A DNA stretch of 64,000 nt from Paramarasmius palmivorus (taxonomy: Eukaryota > Basidiomycota > Agaricomycetes > Agaricales > Marasmiaceae), in contig JAYKXP010000071.1 in the NCBI GenBank assembly GCA_037176845.1, positions 239,662 to 303,661 on the forward strand, in the 5' to 3' direction. The notes beneath the pieces are model-generated. The model made no database searches. It was not told the origin of the DNA and worked only from the letters and a program-made list of their open reading frames with translations. Shown piece by piece: positions 1-11,916 of this stretch. How positions within the stretch are numbered: the stretch's first letter is position 1; each line of letters opens with the position of its first letter. A program made the translations under genes and the position numbers.

Positions 1-943
1 CCGGTTAAAATCAAACTACGGGAGTAAATTCGTACAGCACGATGTTGTACATGTCTCTGGTTTTCTTCATCGTTCATAGTTGAAGTGGCTATTTGCTAAA
101 CGATCAATGACAATGGTGTCGTTAAATCATTGAGCTCGTCGTTCTATAGCCAAGTGATAACCAAGTGATAAGATAACGACACCTGTCACATTTGGGCGTC
201 TAACCTTCTCTTCCAGTGACGACCATCTCTTCGTCTGACCAAATCTGCCCCGACATGCCTTAATTCAAGTCTCGTAATGAAGGACTCAAGAGTAACAGCA
301 ATTCTCGGCGTAATTACAAGTCAATGGCAACGTTTCCTATTCATGGACGCTGAATAAGTATCCACTGCCGGTCCAAGCGTCATCAGTAATCACTGCGACG
401 TCAGTGTGCGTACTCCAACGCTCTATTCTTGACATTAATAAGTCTAACGTCCGAGCTTGTAGTAACCATAATTCTGCAGAATGACTTTACTGTATGACGT
501 GCCACAATATCTCCGCCATGAGTAAGTATTGTCTTTCAGGCAGCCATGGGTCAGGACAAGGTCAGGATTAGCTCTGCCCTCCGCCAGATTGCTTATTTCT
601 TGTGTCAGGATACATTATGGACCAGTAGCGCATATGTACGTGGCTTACACACGCCACGATACCCACGAGAGCGAATTAGAAGCCAATTCTGAACTCGGTC
701 CCATATGTCCGAGGCGCACTTTCGCTTCCCCTTTTGCCGCTGGAACCCACGTCCTCTCTTCGAAAATTGCAGCTCTTGGCCGTGGTCGGAGGGTCCCTCC
801 TCTTTTAGCTGTCAGCAGAAATCACGTTTCCAGCGATCGAATCGTATCCTCAGCTTCAGACTTTTCTGTATATAAAGTGCCTGTTGGAGGCCACTTGCTA
901 ACATCGTCTTCCTACTCTTCTGAATTTCGATATCTGTCCCGAC
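1..943. other. Upstream intergenic region, no gene recognised
   Basis: No convincing coding exon was found in this left end of the window. The reading frame at 529-954 has no recognisable protein features and overlaps the promoter of the following P450 gene, so I treat it as chance. The last 200 bases are the likely promoter of that gene. Confidence 0.6.
871..877 (+). promoter_or_regulatory. TATA box of the first P450 gene
   Basis: TATAAAG lies 73 bases before the proposed ATG at 944. The related P450 at 4766 has a TATAAA at 4709-4714 in a comparable position, and the text around both (TTTTCTGTATA..., then a GCCACTT motif) is similar, so the two promoters appear to descend from one. Confidence 0.55.
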
Positions 944-3411
944 ATGAGTTATAGTTCTCTCGCGTATATCCCTCTTGGTGTCCTATCTATCTGGGTTCTA
1001 CTCGCCATTCGAACCAAAAGGCGTTCTCTCAAGTTCCTTCGAGGACCACCTAACACATCCCTATTACTCGGTACGTGATTTTCTCATGCCCATAACAGCA
1101 TTTCTGAATTATATCTAGGGAATGAGTATGACATACTTCAACAGCTCGAAGTCAGTGGTGTCTTCTTGCAATGGATGGAAGAGTACGGAGCAGCCTATCG
1201 CGCAAAGACTGTACTGAATGTAGGCCGTGTCTCTGGTCATCAAGTCCTTTTTCGTAACAGCCTCCAACAGGAAGACATGCTTATTGTTACAGACCCAAAG
1301 GCACTTCAACATATGTTCCACAAATCGTCGTACCACTTTCCCAAATCAGCGGACACTGTTTTCAATAGCACCAGGGTGTTTGGACCTGGTCTTACTGCTG
1401 TGCAGGGTTCGTTCTGACCGTGTTTCATAAAGAGTCATAGCTTTAACTTCTGATTATCTAGGTCAAGTGCACCAGCGGCAACGGAAGATCATGACTCCGG
1501 CGTTCTCTGCGGCTCAAATTAGGCCGTTCGTTGCAATCTTCCAGAAAGTCACGACTTCGGCAAGTACCCTTGAGCGAAATAATCGCAAGTGGAACTGATT
1601 TTTTCTTCATCTTAGTTGATAGCGCAATGGCGTGAACGGTTACTTTCTGGAGACGACACGATTGACACCACGCGATGGTTCCCGAACTTGACATTAGATG
1701 CTCTGGGCGAAGGCTGGTGTTCTGTGCATGTTTGATCCATCATTTGATTGATTTCTCATTTTACAGCCATTTTTGATTTTGAATTTGGCGCTCTGGACAC
1801 CAAGAACAATCATTTGGCGGGCATGGTTCGGGATCTCTTGTAAGGGCCACTTTCACAGAATTCTAGTACCCTTTGTTCCGGATCTGACACCAGCATTTAT
1901 AAACAGCGTGGATAGCGTTCAACCAACAAAGGCACGGTATCTTTGGAATCGTATGCGTACCCACTACCTCCCAAGCGCTCTCGCAAGTATTGGGACCACT
2001 TTACACCCTACCAAGGAAGACATTCGTTTCAAGAACTGGCTCGTTGCTTCGAAGGCTGAGGCCAAGGTGTTGTATAGAAATAAACTCCAGGGCGAAACGT
2101 CCGAGTCTGCGGAAAACGATGTGCTGGGTGTCATATGTGAGCCACCATGATCTATACCATACCTTAATGCTCTGACCCGTGCGCAAAGCGAGATCTCTGG
2201 ACGCGGAAGACTCACAGAAGAGAATGGACGCAGAAGAAGCATTGTCTCAGATGGCGTAGGTATCCCTCGTACAGAGCGTCAAGTCGAGCGCTTTGCTTAT
2301 CGACCGTTGTAGGACTGTCATTCTCGCGGGTCATGAAACCTCTGGAAACACGTACGTCCTTCTCAGGAGTAGATGATTTACACTGATCTCAATTTTGCAT
2401 GCATGCAACTACTATATAGCCTTTCTTGGCTCATTTACGAGTTGGCTAAATGTCCCGCCGATCAAGAACGTCTGTTTAAGGAGATCAAACACGTCCGCGA
2501 GCAAAAAGGCGACTCTGAGGATCTCACCGCAACAGACTTTGACTCGATGCCATTCCTCCATGCTGTGGTCAAAGTCTGTTATTTAATCGAGTTACATATG
2601 GAATATCCCTTGATGCTACTCCTTTCGTAGGAAACTCTTCGTTTACATCCTATTGTCAACCGCCTGATTCGTGACGCGGAAGACGAGGATGTCATCCCAC
2701 TTGCATTTCCAGTCGTCTCCGCATCGGGTGAAATGCTCTCCGGGATTCCCGTTACTAAGGGTCAGCGCATCTGGGTATCTGTCGTCGGATACAACTAGTG
2801 AGTTGCGAATTCGGCTTTACATCAGAGAAATGGGTATAATGATTCTGAATTTGCCGTAGTATGAAAGAAGTATGGGGCGAAGACGCCTATGAATGGAACC
2901 CAGATCGCCATTTGGACGGAAAAAGAGCCACGACGTTGGGTGTCTATGGTAACCTGTAAGTGGGCTTTCTTCCACTACCATTGTCTAGGTATTGATCAAG
3001 AACTCATCGACAGGATGACATTCGGTGTGTGATCAACGTTTGTCAAACCCACTGTCAAGCCTAATCTTCAATTTGCAACAAGGTGCTGGTGTTAGAAGTT
3101 GCATCGGGTAAGCTTACTTCAATTATCCTGTGTGCTTGTTCTGAGAGACTGATTCCTTCCGAACCCTGTTTAGATGGAGGTTCGCGTGAGTACACAGAGC
3201 TTTTGAACACGACATCAAGGAATCTCACGATAGTCCTACTAGGGTCCACGAGATTCAGACCGTAGCCGCGCTCCTTGTCGAGTCTTTCACCTTCTCCATG
3301 ATTCCTGGGGTCGAGATTGAGATGATGAATGCTCAGTTCTCTGTGCCCATCGTCAAAGGAAAGATGAAGGAGGGAACACAGATGCCGGTAAGGGTGCGAG
3401 TGAGGGAGTAA
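944..3411 (+). CDS. Cytochrome P450 monooxygenase, tandem copy 1
   Basis: Multi-exon fungal P450, expected to be an ER-anchored haem monooxygenase using NADPH-P450 reductase. The N-terminus is a hydrophobic anchor followed by a basic stretch and the proline-rich hinge RGPPNTS. The I-helix reads AGHETSGNT (about 2320-2352), the K-helix is ETLR (2631-2642), and the haem loop is split by two introns but rejoins as [14 protein letters not shown], with the cysteine codon near 3100. About a dozen small exons follow the same plan as copy 2 downstream, and I saw no stop within them. One intron (1560-1615) appears to use a GC donor. Substrate and CYP family cannot be assigned from sequence alone. Start chosen because the anchor begins there, 73 bases after a TATA box. 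Confidence 0.85.
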
Positions 3412-4765
3412 ACACATTTTCATCCATACAACCGAAGTCAAGTGTATTCAAGAGCTATGACCTGTAGAGTAATGTGTTTGGCGCTTCTTTTGCTATGCAT
3501 ATGATGCCGCATCGGCAAATAGAGACTTGGTCCTCTTCGCTAAAGGGGAACTCTGAACTTTGCGGAAGGTCTCGAAATGTGCCCCTCCAACTCTGACCCT
3601 TTGGACCTGACACTCGTCCATTATACACGCTCCCGTTACACGACACGTCCATGTAGTCCGGGAAAAAGCATCAGCGATATATCTGGAAGGCGAATGTGTC
3701 CGTCCTATTTATATGGAAAGCTTTAGTCGTGCTCTTACGGTGAGGATACTGAAGACATACCTGCCGAGTGTGGTTCCGACCTGTTGACCTCTTCGCTTAC
3801 TCAGGATCCAGTCTTCACAGCTATAACATTACTTTTTCATGTGGGGGAACATATACTGTATTCATTGCTCGTGTTCTGGAAGTATGTCAGTCTCGGTCAA
3901 GAGCGGGTGATACTCGAATACTTACTGGTATGGTAGGTGTAGACTGTAACCTTCGGGATCGTGCTACCAGTCTTTGACGCCTGCGAGGGTACGCTTCCAA
4001 TGTTCTATCCCTGCTGGCTTAGTAGGGCTCGACGAGTCAGAAAATTCAGGGAAGCCAAACAAAGCAGCCAAACAAGCAGAAAACAAGTATCACGGGCGTC
4101 TAACCTTCTTCCTTTCCATCGTCCTCTTTGATCCCGATATCGTCCTGTGACGATTGAATATGGAACAGCGAAGACTCAAGATCCACCTACATTACTTCGG
4201 CTCGTGGTTATCACCGTCTACGGCGTGCCACTCAATCTTATAAAAGGGGAAAAATTATGCAATGACACGCACACAGGATATCCTGCCATAATATTAACAC
4301 CGATTTGTTTCGTGGAATATTGGCGTATTTACCCTCTCCCCGTTCACAGTGAGATCAACTACACGCGACATTTCTTTTCAACTAATTTCGTCCTCAGATT
4401 GCCGTTGATTCGGACCCAGGGATATTTTTTCAGTGATTCAGAACGAATAGGATGTGAATGCACGCGACTTATTCAACCGTAAAACGCGCGAGTGTCATTA
4501 GAAGCGGCTTCCATACTCGGCCCCAGACGTCCGAAGCGCACTCCCATTTCCTCTTTTGCTCCCTGGGAACAACTACAACCTTCGACCATTGAAAGTTTTA
4601 GCCGTCGTCCAACCGTTATCAGAGGTTAAAACGCTATGAGGCGTCAGCACTGATCACGTTGTGTTCCGAAGCATATCCTCGGGTTGATGTACCCTCGGCG
4701 GTTTTCTGTATAAAGGGTGAGTTGAATGCCACTTCCTAAGTAACGTTCTCAGTAGCTGCACAGCG
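3412..4765. other. Intergenic region between tandem P450 genes
   Basis: No gene recognised. Open frames here (for example 4147-4482) show no family features. The last 260 bases resemble the upstream region of copy 1, indicating that the duplication included the promoter. Confidence 0.55.
4709..4714 (+). promoter_or_regulatory. TATA box of the second P450 gene
   Basis: TATAAA lies 57 bases before the ATG at 4766 and corresponds to the TATA box of the neighbouring paralogue. Confidence 0.5.
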
Positions 4766-7194
4766 ATGGACTATAGTACTCTTGCTTGTGTCCCACTTGG
4801 CGTCCTTTCAATCTGGGCTTTCTTTGCCATACAATCTAACAAGCGCTCTCTCAAATTCCTCAGAGGGCCACCCAACACGTCCCTGTTACTTGGTTAGTGG
4901 TGTTCGCCTCGAGCTTATCAATCAGCTAAATGTCGCATAGGGAATGAGTATGATATCCTCCAACAGATTGACGTTGGCGGCGTCTTTCTACAGTGGATGG
5001 AGGAATACGGATCGGCCTATCGTGCTAAGACTGTTCTTAATGTACGTGGATTGTCCTTTGCCGCCAAACCGTCACTCAGGACATCATTGGCCCGCGTCAA
5101 CAGGAAGATATGCTCATTATTACAGACCCAAAAGCACTACAACACATGTTCCACAAGTCGTCGTACCACTTCCCCAAGTCGGCTGATACTGTCTTCACCA
5201 GTATGAGGATATTCGGACCGGGCGTTGTTGCGGTACAAGGTTTGGTTTGTCTCCAGTCCTGCTGAATAGTTGGTGACATTCATTCGTCTAGGTCAGGTGC
5301 ACCAGCGGCAACGAAAGATCATGATGCCAGCATTCTCTGCGGCTCAAATAAAACCGTTCGTTGCAATCTTCCAAAGGGTCACAAATTCGGTAATACATCA
5401 TCTACCAAACATTCACACAAGGACTAACTTTATCTCCACCTCCCAGCTGATAGCCCAGTGGCGTGAGCGTTTGTCGTCTGGAGAAGACATCATCGACACT
5501 ACGAAATGGCTTTCAAACTTGACGTTGGATGCTCTGGGTGAAGGTAAGCATACCAAAATTCTGCATTACTGTACCGCTCAGTTCACCTTCATGGTATAGC
5601 GGTCTTTGACTACGAATTTGGAGCCCTCGAGTCCAAGAACAACCATCTGGCCAAACTCGTCCGAAATCTCTTGTGTGTTATTCCGTTGCGTGCTACACGT
5701 CCTTCACTGCAGCTTTCTGATATTGGCTTAGTGTCGACACTGTTCGCCCAACGAAGGCACGATACCTTTGGAACCGCATGCGTACCCATTACCTCCCCAG
5801 CGGCCTCGCGAACATAGGTGCCACTTTACATCCTACCAAGGAAGATGTTCGTTTCAAGCATTGGCAAGATACCTCGAAGGCCGAGGCCAAGATGCTATAC
5901 AAAAATAAGCTCCAAGGCGAGGCTTCCGCAGAAAGCGATGTCCTAGGTGTCATCTGTTAGTTCTTACTACACCCTACATTCCTCTCGATGCTCAAACCCG
6001 GTTCAAAGCGAGATCATTGGACGCAGAAGACGCTCAGAGGAGAATGGATGCTGACGAGGCGCTATCTCAGATGTCGTATGTATTCCTCGTCAGGAGTGCC
6101 ACGAGGGTATGGGATGCTGACATTTTTAATTTTCCAGTACTATTATCCTCGCAGGCCATGAAACATCCGGAAACACGTATGGCGTTCTAATGTCTGGGTG
6201 ACCAATTCACTGACTTTCCACGCAGGCTCAACTGGCTGCTTTACGAGCTAGCTAAACATCCCGATGACCAGGAACGTATTTTCAAGGAAATCAGGCATGC
6301 CCGGGAACAAAAAAGTGGCGCGGAGGATCTAACTGCAAATGACTTTGATTCGATGCCATTCCTCCATGCTGTGGTCAAGGTGCACCACCTGTCCTCATTC
6401 CCGTATTTGCGCCTTACGTATATCTCTTGTAGGAAACGCTCCGGCTACATCCCATTGTCCCGCGCCTCGTTCGTGAAGCGGAAGATGACGATGTTATACC
6501 GCTTGCGTTCCCAGTCGTCTCTGCATCGGGCGAGTTGCTTTCCGAGATCCCTGTTGCCAAGGGTCAGCGTATCTGGGTGTCCGTCATTGGATATAATTAG
6601 TGAGTGAAAATACATTGGGAATAGTGTTCATATTCACCTGTTCATTGTAGCATGAAAGAGGTATGGGGAGAAGACGCGGACCAATGGAATCCAGATCGCC
6701 ACTTGGATGCGAAGAGGGCTATGACACTGGGTATGTACGGGAACTTGTGAGTGAACAATCCTCTCCGTGGTCCGTCACATATTGAGAAAAACTACGCCAC
6801 AGAATGTCGTTCGGTATGTGAGATACCCTTCCAACATTCGTACAGCCATCTCATTTCTGTCACCACAGGCGCCGGTGTTAGAGGTTGTATCGGGTACGTC
6901 CACCTCTCTTATGTCCGTAATAGTATGTGTAGCATTGACTTAAAAACCTAAATAGTTGGAGATTTGCGTGAGTCTGGGTTTGTATTTCAAACCAACGGAC
7001 CTGAATCTGACAGTCTCTTCTCTAGGGTCCACGAAATCCAAACCGTGGCGGCTCTTCTTATCGAGTCTTTCACCTTCTCCATGATTCCAGGGGTTGAGAT
7101 TGCTATGATTAACGCTCAAATGTCCGTGCCCATCGTCAAAGGCAAGATGGAGGAGGGCGTTCAGATGCCAGTGAGAGTGCAGGTTAGGGAGTAA
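4766..7194 (+). CDS. Cytochrome P450 monooxygenase, tandem copy 2
   Basis: Paralogue of the P450 that starts at 944, in the same orientation and with the same exon plan. The N-terminal anchor and RGPPNTS hinge, the HQRQRKIM C-helix region, an AGHETSGNT I-helix (about 6150-6176) and a haem loop rejoining as F-G-A-G-V-R-G-C-I-G-W-R-F-A are all present. The K-helix is ETLR, beginning within the exon after 6432. At the site where copy 1 has a GC donor this copy has an ordinary GT donor (about 5391). The protein ends in a conserved VRVQVRE tail. Likely an ER-bound oxidase; adjacency to copy 1 suggests tandem duplication and possibly successive oxidations of one substrate, which is inference. CYP family not assigned. 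Confidence 0.85.
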
Positions 7195-8127
7195 ACGTGC
7201 ATGTTTTTTTTGTCTGTACCATGATGAATGCTATGTGTTGAAGTGTCATCTGGTTGCTGTCAGGTACGAAATTAGGCGCCTGGGGCCGATGACCGAACAC
7301 TTTGCTCCCGAGCTTGTCCCGAACCGTCACCATGTCGCAGCTGCAGCTGAAAAGATCATCCATCTGACTAGGTTTATGGAATTTTCAATGGTGAGCTTTT
7401 ATCCTCATCCGACGCTGATACTTTTGTTCATCCTCCTGTGAAGTACTTTGGATGTACAACACCTATATCAACACGACTTCCCAGCTTGGTTACAGCAAGT
7501 AACAGCCAGGACCCATCAATGTCATATCCCTGGTGCTCGCCACATGAGTCCAGTTGACTGTCGATTCTCGAATGCATTTCTACGGGTTGTCGTGTTTTGA
7601 GCGGACAACTTGAAGGGAGGTCAGGTACGTGGCAGGTGGAATTTTCATTTCTGGTCCAGAAACTCACTATCATCTTTCTATAGTACTCCCTATATCAATT
7701 TATCAGAAACTAGACGTTGGCTCTACCGGTAAAATGCATACCGTTACGGTTCCTGACAAGTCCTACTCAATCAAAACCAACAGCGATTTTAGAAACGGAC
7801 CCAAAACACGCTTTACATCGTACTGAGAGTCAATCCGATCATTTCTTCAGGTGAACCTCTCAATTAGCAATATCTCGCTTATGTTGTCTATACTGACCAG
7901 GATAGCTGCTTAGTGCTCACCGCCCGAACCGGAAATGAAATCACCAACTCACAGCTATCTCGACTCGCTGTGCACCTTAACATCTTACCCATACTACCGA
8001 AAGATGCAAGATAACATGGTCGATAGGCGGGGGAGTATATAACAACGCCTGCTCTGAAGATCTCAAATATATACTCGAGCCTACCCATCTCCGTCGTCAA
8101 TCCTTAAGGGTCTCTGTTCGCTATCTC
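7195..8127. other. Intergenic region, no gene recognised
   Basis: Short open frames occur (7235-7441, 7629-7826) but none has recognisable motifs or persuasive splice structure. The last 100 bases hold the probable promoter of the membrane protein gene. Confidence 0.5.
8036..8042 (+). promoter_or_regulatory. TATA box of the seven-helix membrane protein gene
   Basis: TATATAA lies 92 bases before the ATG at 8128, and no other ATG lies between them, which supports that start. Confidence 0.45.
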
Positions 8128-9551
8128 ATGCCTAGCACTGAGGTTCTTCGCTCTATCGGGGACGATTTTGTTATTAAGGTCGCTCGTGTGGTGACTGAAG
8201 CGCCCCTCTACGGTATTTTAAAGGAATTGTGGTGGAGTTTTCGTGCTTACATTGTTATCTTTCTATTAGGTCTTTATGTTCTCTTGATGGGCTACTATCT
8301 TAGCGTCCAGAGGTCCGTCGTCATTCACGAATTCTTACCTTGTTCTGAATCATGACCATTCCAGCCAACGCAAGCTCGAAACGAAACGTTCGGTCTTTTT
8401 TGTGGTGCTATCAATTATGATGTTTATCGGATGCAGTTGCTTCCTGGCCATAGACATAGCCGACCTTGTAATACGGCTCCAGGTGACTTTTGCGGAAAGC
8501 CCGGACCTCTCCCTTGAGAAGAAGCTGGCGAAGGCTGATTGCTTGACTAAACCGTTGATGTGGATAGGACATATGCTTTTCATCTTTTTGGTGTGTTTGG
8601 TCCTATCTTCATTTCAGTTGCTCGTCTCACCAAAGGAATAGCTACCACTAGGAGGTTGTGTGGTTGTGTGGAGGACATGGGCACTATACTTCGAGCAGCG
8701 TAGGTGGGTCATCGCCCCCGTTGTAACGCTCACAGGTTCTTTCGGTCTGTTTCTTTCATCATTCTTCATTTCGAGCACTTTTTTAACTGGCTTGATAGCC
8801 GCTGCATTCTTTGAGCTCGGCTGTGATGTGAGAGCTCAATGGAAGGTCAATAGCATGAAGCCCTCTGCTGCGTCTGTTGGACCAGATACATGCCGCAAAG
8901 CCGACATCGCAAGCTATAGCTTGTCGTTTATAACCAATATAATTTGCACGGCTCTCATCTTCTACAAAGCATGGTATGTTTCATTACTCACTGGAATAGC
9001 ACATCTTTCGTCTCACGTCCAGTCGAATAGGATGCGTAGAAGATGTATGAATGACCTCCTGGGTAAGAACAGGGGTCGATGGCCTCTCGACAGAATCCTT
9101 GCCTTCTTTTGCGAGTCTGGAGCAATATACCTAGTGCTTTATGTGCGCAAACTGGTTGTTATCATGCTCGTGGACGGTCGTAACGTTTTGATGATTCAGA
9201 TTCTACAATGCATACCTATCTACAACCGAAGACTACCACACGATGCCATTATCGCCGTGAACATCGTCAACGCGGTCGTCCAACAAGCCATGGTACGTTA
9301 CTCGTTCCTCATCCTCGTCTCCGTGACACTGATCGACAAACATTTGCCAGGGAATATACCCTGCTAGTATCATGGTCATCTGCCATATGCAATTGTCACT
9401 TTGGGATAACCTTGGTCTACCTCTAGTCTCGGATGGTGAGACAAGCCAAGGAGTATCTTCTATTGAGTGGCGACAGAATCAGGGGGAAGCGAGTGGGCAC
9501 TCGAGGATTACCCATTCGGCGGAGTCAGAGGACCCCAGAATGTACGTATGA
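8128..9551 (+). CDS. Seven-helix integral membrane protein of unknown function
   Basis: Five exons (8128-8312, 8365-8590, 8642-8973, 9031-9292, 9351-9551) give a protein of about 401 residues with no stop. It has a run of hydrophobic segments: one near residue 35, two around the second exon, a VVVWRTWALYFEQRRW stretch at the start of exon 3 followed by two more, and two in exon 4. The VVWRxW motif after the third helix and a long charged C-terminal tail are typical of a lineage-expanded family of basidiomycete seven-helix proteins that are usually left as hypothetical. It could be a receptor-like protein, but I see no motif that proves coupling to a G protein. Start is the first ATG after a TATA box. 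Confidence 0.7.
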
Positions 9552-9739
9552 ACAGTTTGGCAATGTTGTAGCGAACCTGTATTTTGGTTATGTATAAGTA
9601 TCATCGAAGTGGGATCATCGAATCATTCAATCTCCCCCAAATTCGAACAGGCCAAGAAAAGGCTGAGAGATGCCGTGGCCCCTTTAAAATTTCTAAAACA
9701 GTTTGATGCCTGCGTACCTTTTAATTCGCCACCACCACC

Positions 9740-10601
9740 ATGACCACCCCACTACTCCAGTTCTGCGACCTCCCCAATGAGCTTCAAAGTGACATCTTCC
9801 TCCTCGCGGCTCGCTCCTTCGAAGGTTCGGCGATCAATCTTGCGCTGGTGTCGAAGAAGCTACAAACCTGGTAGATGAATTCACTCTTTGCGTCAAAAAA
9901 TCCCCTGTTTGACATTTCTGCTTGTCAGGATTGAAAGCTACCTTTATCGCACAATAGTCCTCGACTATCCCCACAGACGAACCGAACTTTTTCTTCGGAC
10001 CCTCGACGCTCGCCCCAAAGAGTTTTTCGCGACACACGTTCAGCGGTTGTATCTCGACGACATGAACCTGGAGGACACTGAAATCGAAAATTTACTCCAT
10101 ACCTGTTCGGGTATCGAGACATTAAACTGCTGGTTTGGATTCGGTTACGATCGATTCAAGCATCCAGTCACCCTTTTTTCAAGCAATTTGAGTTCTCTTC
10201 GGAGGCTGTCAATCGAGTTCTTCGCTTTAAACATGATATGGGGTACCACTGTTTTCGAAAGCGTGACTCACCTCGAAGTCGTTAATCCACCGAATACACC
10301 TTTCGAATGGGCACCGTTGTCAGCCACCACCTTCCCGAAACTCAGGTATCTGGCGTTTGGCGACCTCACGTACAGCGAACATATCGATCTTATTTGCTCG
10401 GCCGCAGAGGTCATCCTAAAAGACTGCAGGTCCATCGAGCTGCTCATCTTGATAACACCTAAGGAAATAAGTCTGGACAACCCACGAATAATCACATGGC
10501 GGGCCTATAGTCATCCGAAGGATCATCCTACGTATTGGGGGGATATAAAGCGCGGAGGTGTAGACTTTTGGGATCTGGTTATGTATCGAACCGAGCGTTA
10601 G
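9740..10601 (+). CDS. Small F-box-like protein
   Basis: Two exons (9740-9870, 9929-10601; intron GTAGAT...CAG) encode about 267 residues. The first 50 residues have the look of an F-box-like domain: DLPNELQSDIFLLAA followed by NLALVSKKLQTW. The remainder has leucine-rich patches (VQRLYLDDMNLED, LHTCSGIETLNCW, LSSLRRLSIEFF) consistent with a short leucine-rich substrate-binding part. Such proteins usually act as adaptors of SCF ubiquitin ligases through Skp1. It lacks the Cys-containing N-terminus and coiled coil of the big F-box family found further right, so it belongs to a different subfamily. ATG follows an ACCACCACC leader. Confidence 0.65.
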
Positions 10602-11001
10602 CGATTGCTATCGTGTGATTTACATGTTCATGTATACATATATAGAGTCGCAAACTAGAACTCCGTTCCTACAGATTCCAAAGTATACCGGACTTCATGG
10701 CCGCTGCGAAAGAGGCATCAGATGCGAAGCACATAGCGGTAAGTCATACCTTGAGTGGTCGTCTTGAAGGAATCAAATCAGCCCAAGTTCGAATAGCAGA
10801 CAAGGTACTTACGAGATCCGCCTAGGTGAAGAAAGCAGGCGGTTAGCATAACGATCGGGCGAGCAACCGTAGGGACGAACCGATGGGTAGAGCAGTCATC
10901 AGCGCGAAGGAAAGCCCTATGTGCAAAGAAGAGGCATTAGCATTGACCAAGCTTCCAGCGAATGTGATATATCGATAGGACGAAGCAACCGTTTAAGGCC
11001 C
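10602..11001. repeat. Intergenic segment with a diverged second copy at 59.44-59.56 kb
   Basis: The stretch 10780-10850 resembles 59441-59550: both contain ACTTACGAGATCC and an AGGCGGTTAGCAT / AGGTGGTTAACAT block in the same orientation and in the same position relative to the neighbouring KEN-box gene copy. Read on the minus strand it looks like exon-intron-exon sequence (donor GTAAGT, branch CTAAC, acceptor CCTAG) but I cannot assign a protein. Confidence 0.4.
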
Positions 11002-11916
11002 TCAGAAGGGAGCGCCGTTGTTCTTGAGCATGGCTTGAAGCAGAGACGGGGGCGTGACCCTTCTTGCGCGTTTGATAGCTTTGACGTCGTTGGATAGACA
11101 TGTTGGATTTGTGTTTTCCTTGTTTCGTCGAGTTGCGCGAGGTGGAGTGGCGGTGGTTGCAGACCATAGTTTGGGAACGGTGGCTTTCTTGACGGGTGTC
11201 GCGGGCGATACAGTCGAGTTACCGATCCATGTGAGAGGTGCTGAGGTAGTGGTAGTTGTCGAAACAGTCTTCTTTTTGATGGGTGTGGCGGGAGAAACAG
11301 TCGAGTTGCCGATCCATGAAATAGGGGTAGTCGACGTCGAGAGAGTTTCTTGCGAAAATTCCTGCTCGTAAAAGAAGAGATCATGGTGAGCAGCAAAAAT
11401 GTCATCAACGTCTTCGTCCATCTCATCGTCGCTCTCATCCCCGGCTTCAACTTTCTCCGCTGACCCCTTTTTCACAAAGTCAACAGATACAGATGGAAGC
11501 TTACTGTTGATGTGGGCCAACACGTCGACCTCGCGTCCAATGATTGCAGGGCGCAAGATTGAGGGAAAAGCTTCTCCGGCGTTGAGGTAAGGAAGCTTCT
11601 TGACGACGGCGGCCACCTCCTCGAGCTCGGTGAGCTGTAAGACATCAAATCAATCTTTGAGACAGGGGAAGTAGAAAGTGGAACATACCAAGAGATCATC
11701 GACAGAAGTAGTAGAAGTAGCAGAGATCATAGCAGGTTGCATTTGAGTATAATTCACGTCTGGCAAGCAGAGATGATGGGGTTCACAAAAAAGATTGCGA
11801 ATAGGGTCTAAAATGGAGAGGCGAGGATTTTCTAGCCACCCAGCGCTGAAATTAAAACTCCCACGCATTGACCAGGACAGGCTCGAGAATGGAGAGAAGG
11901 CCACGGATTCTAGCAT
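11002..11916 (-). CDS. Unrecognised protein with KEN box and repeated WIGNSTVSPATP motif
   Basis: Two exons (11916-11689 and 11634-11002, intron GTATGT...ACAG, phase 0) give about 286 residues. Visible parts: an N-terminal half without known domain; an acidic patch (about residues 139-154, GDESDDEMDEDVDD); two copies of WIGNSTVSPATP followed by lysines (about 183-197 and 212-225); NKEN at 247-250; and a basic stretch KRARR followed by TPPSLLQAMLK near the C-terminus. Several Ser/Thr-Pro sites could be kinase targets, and KEN is a known recognition motif of the anaphase-promoting complex, so a nuclear cell-cycle role is conceivable, but no family was recognised. A C-terminal copy lies at 59.67-59.99 kb. 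Confidence 0.65.
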
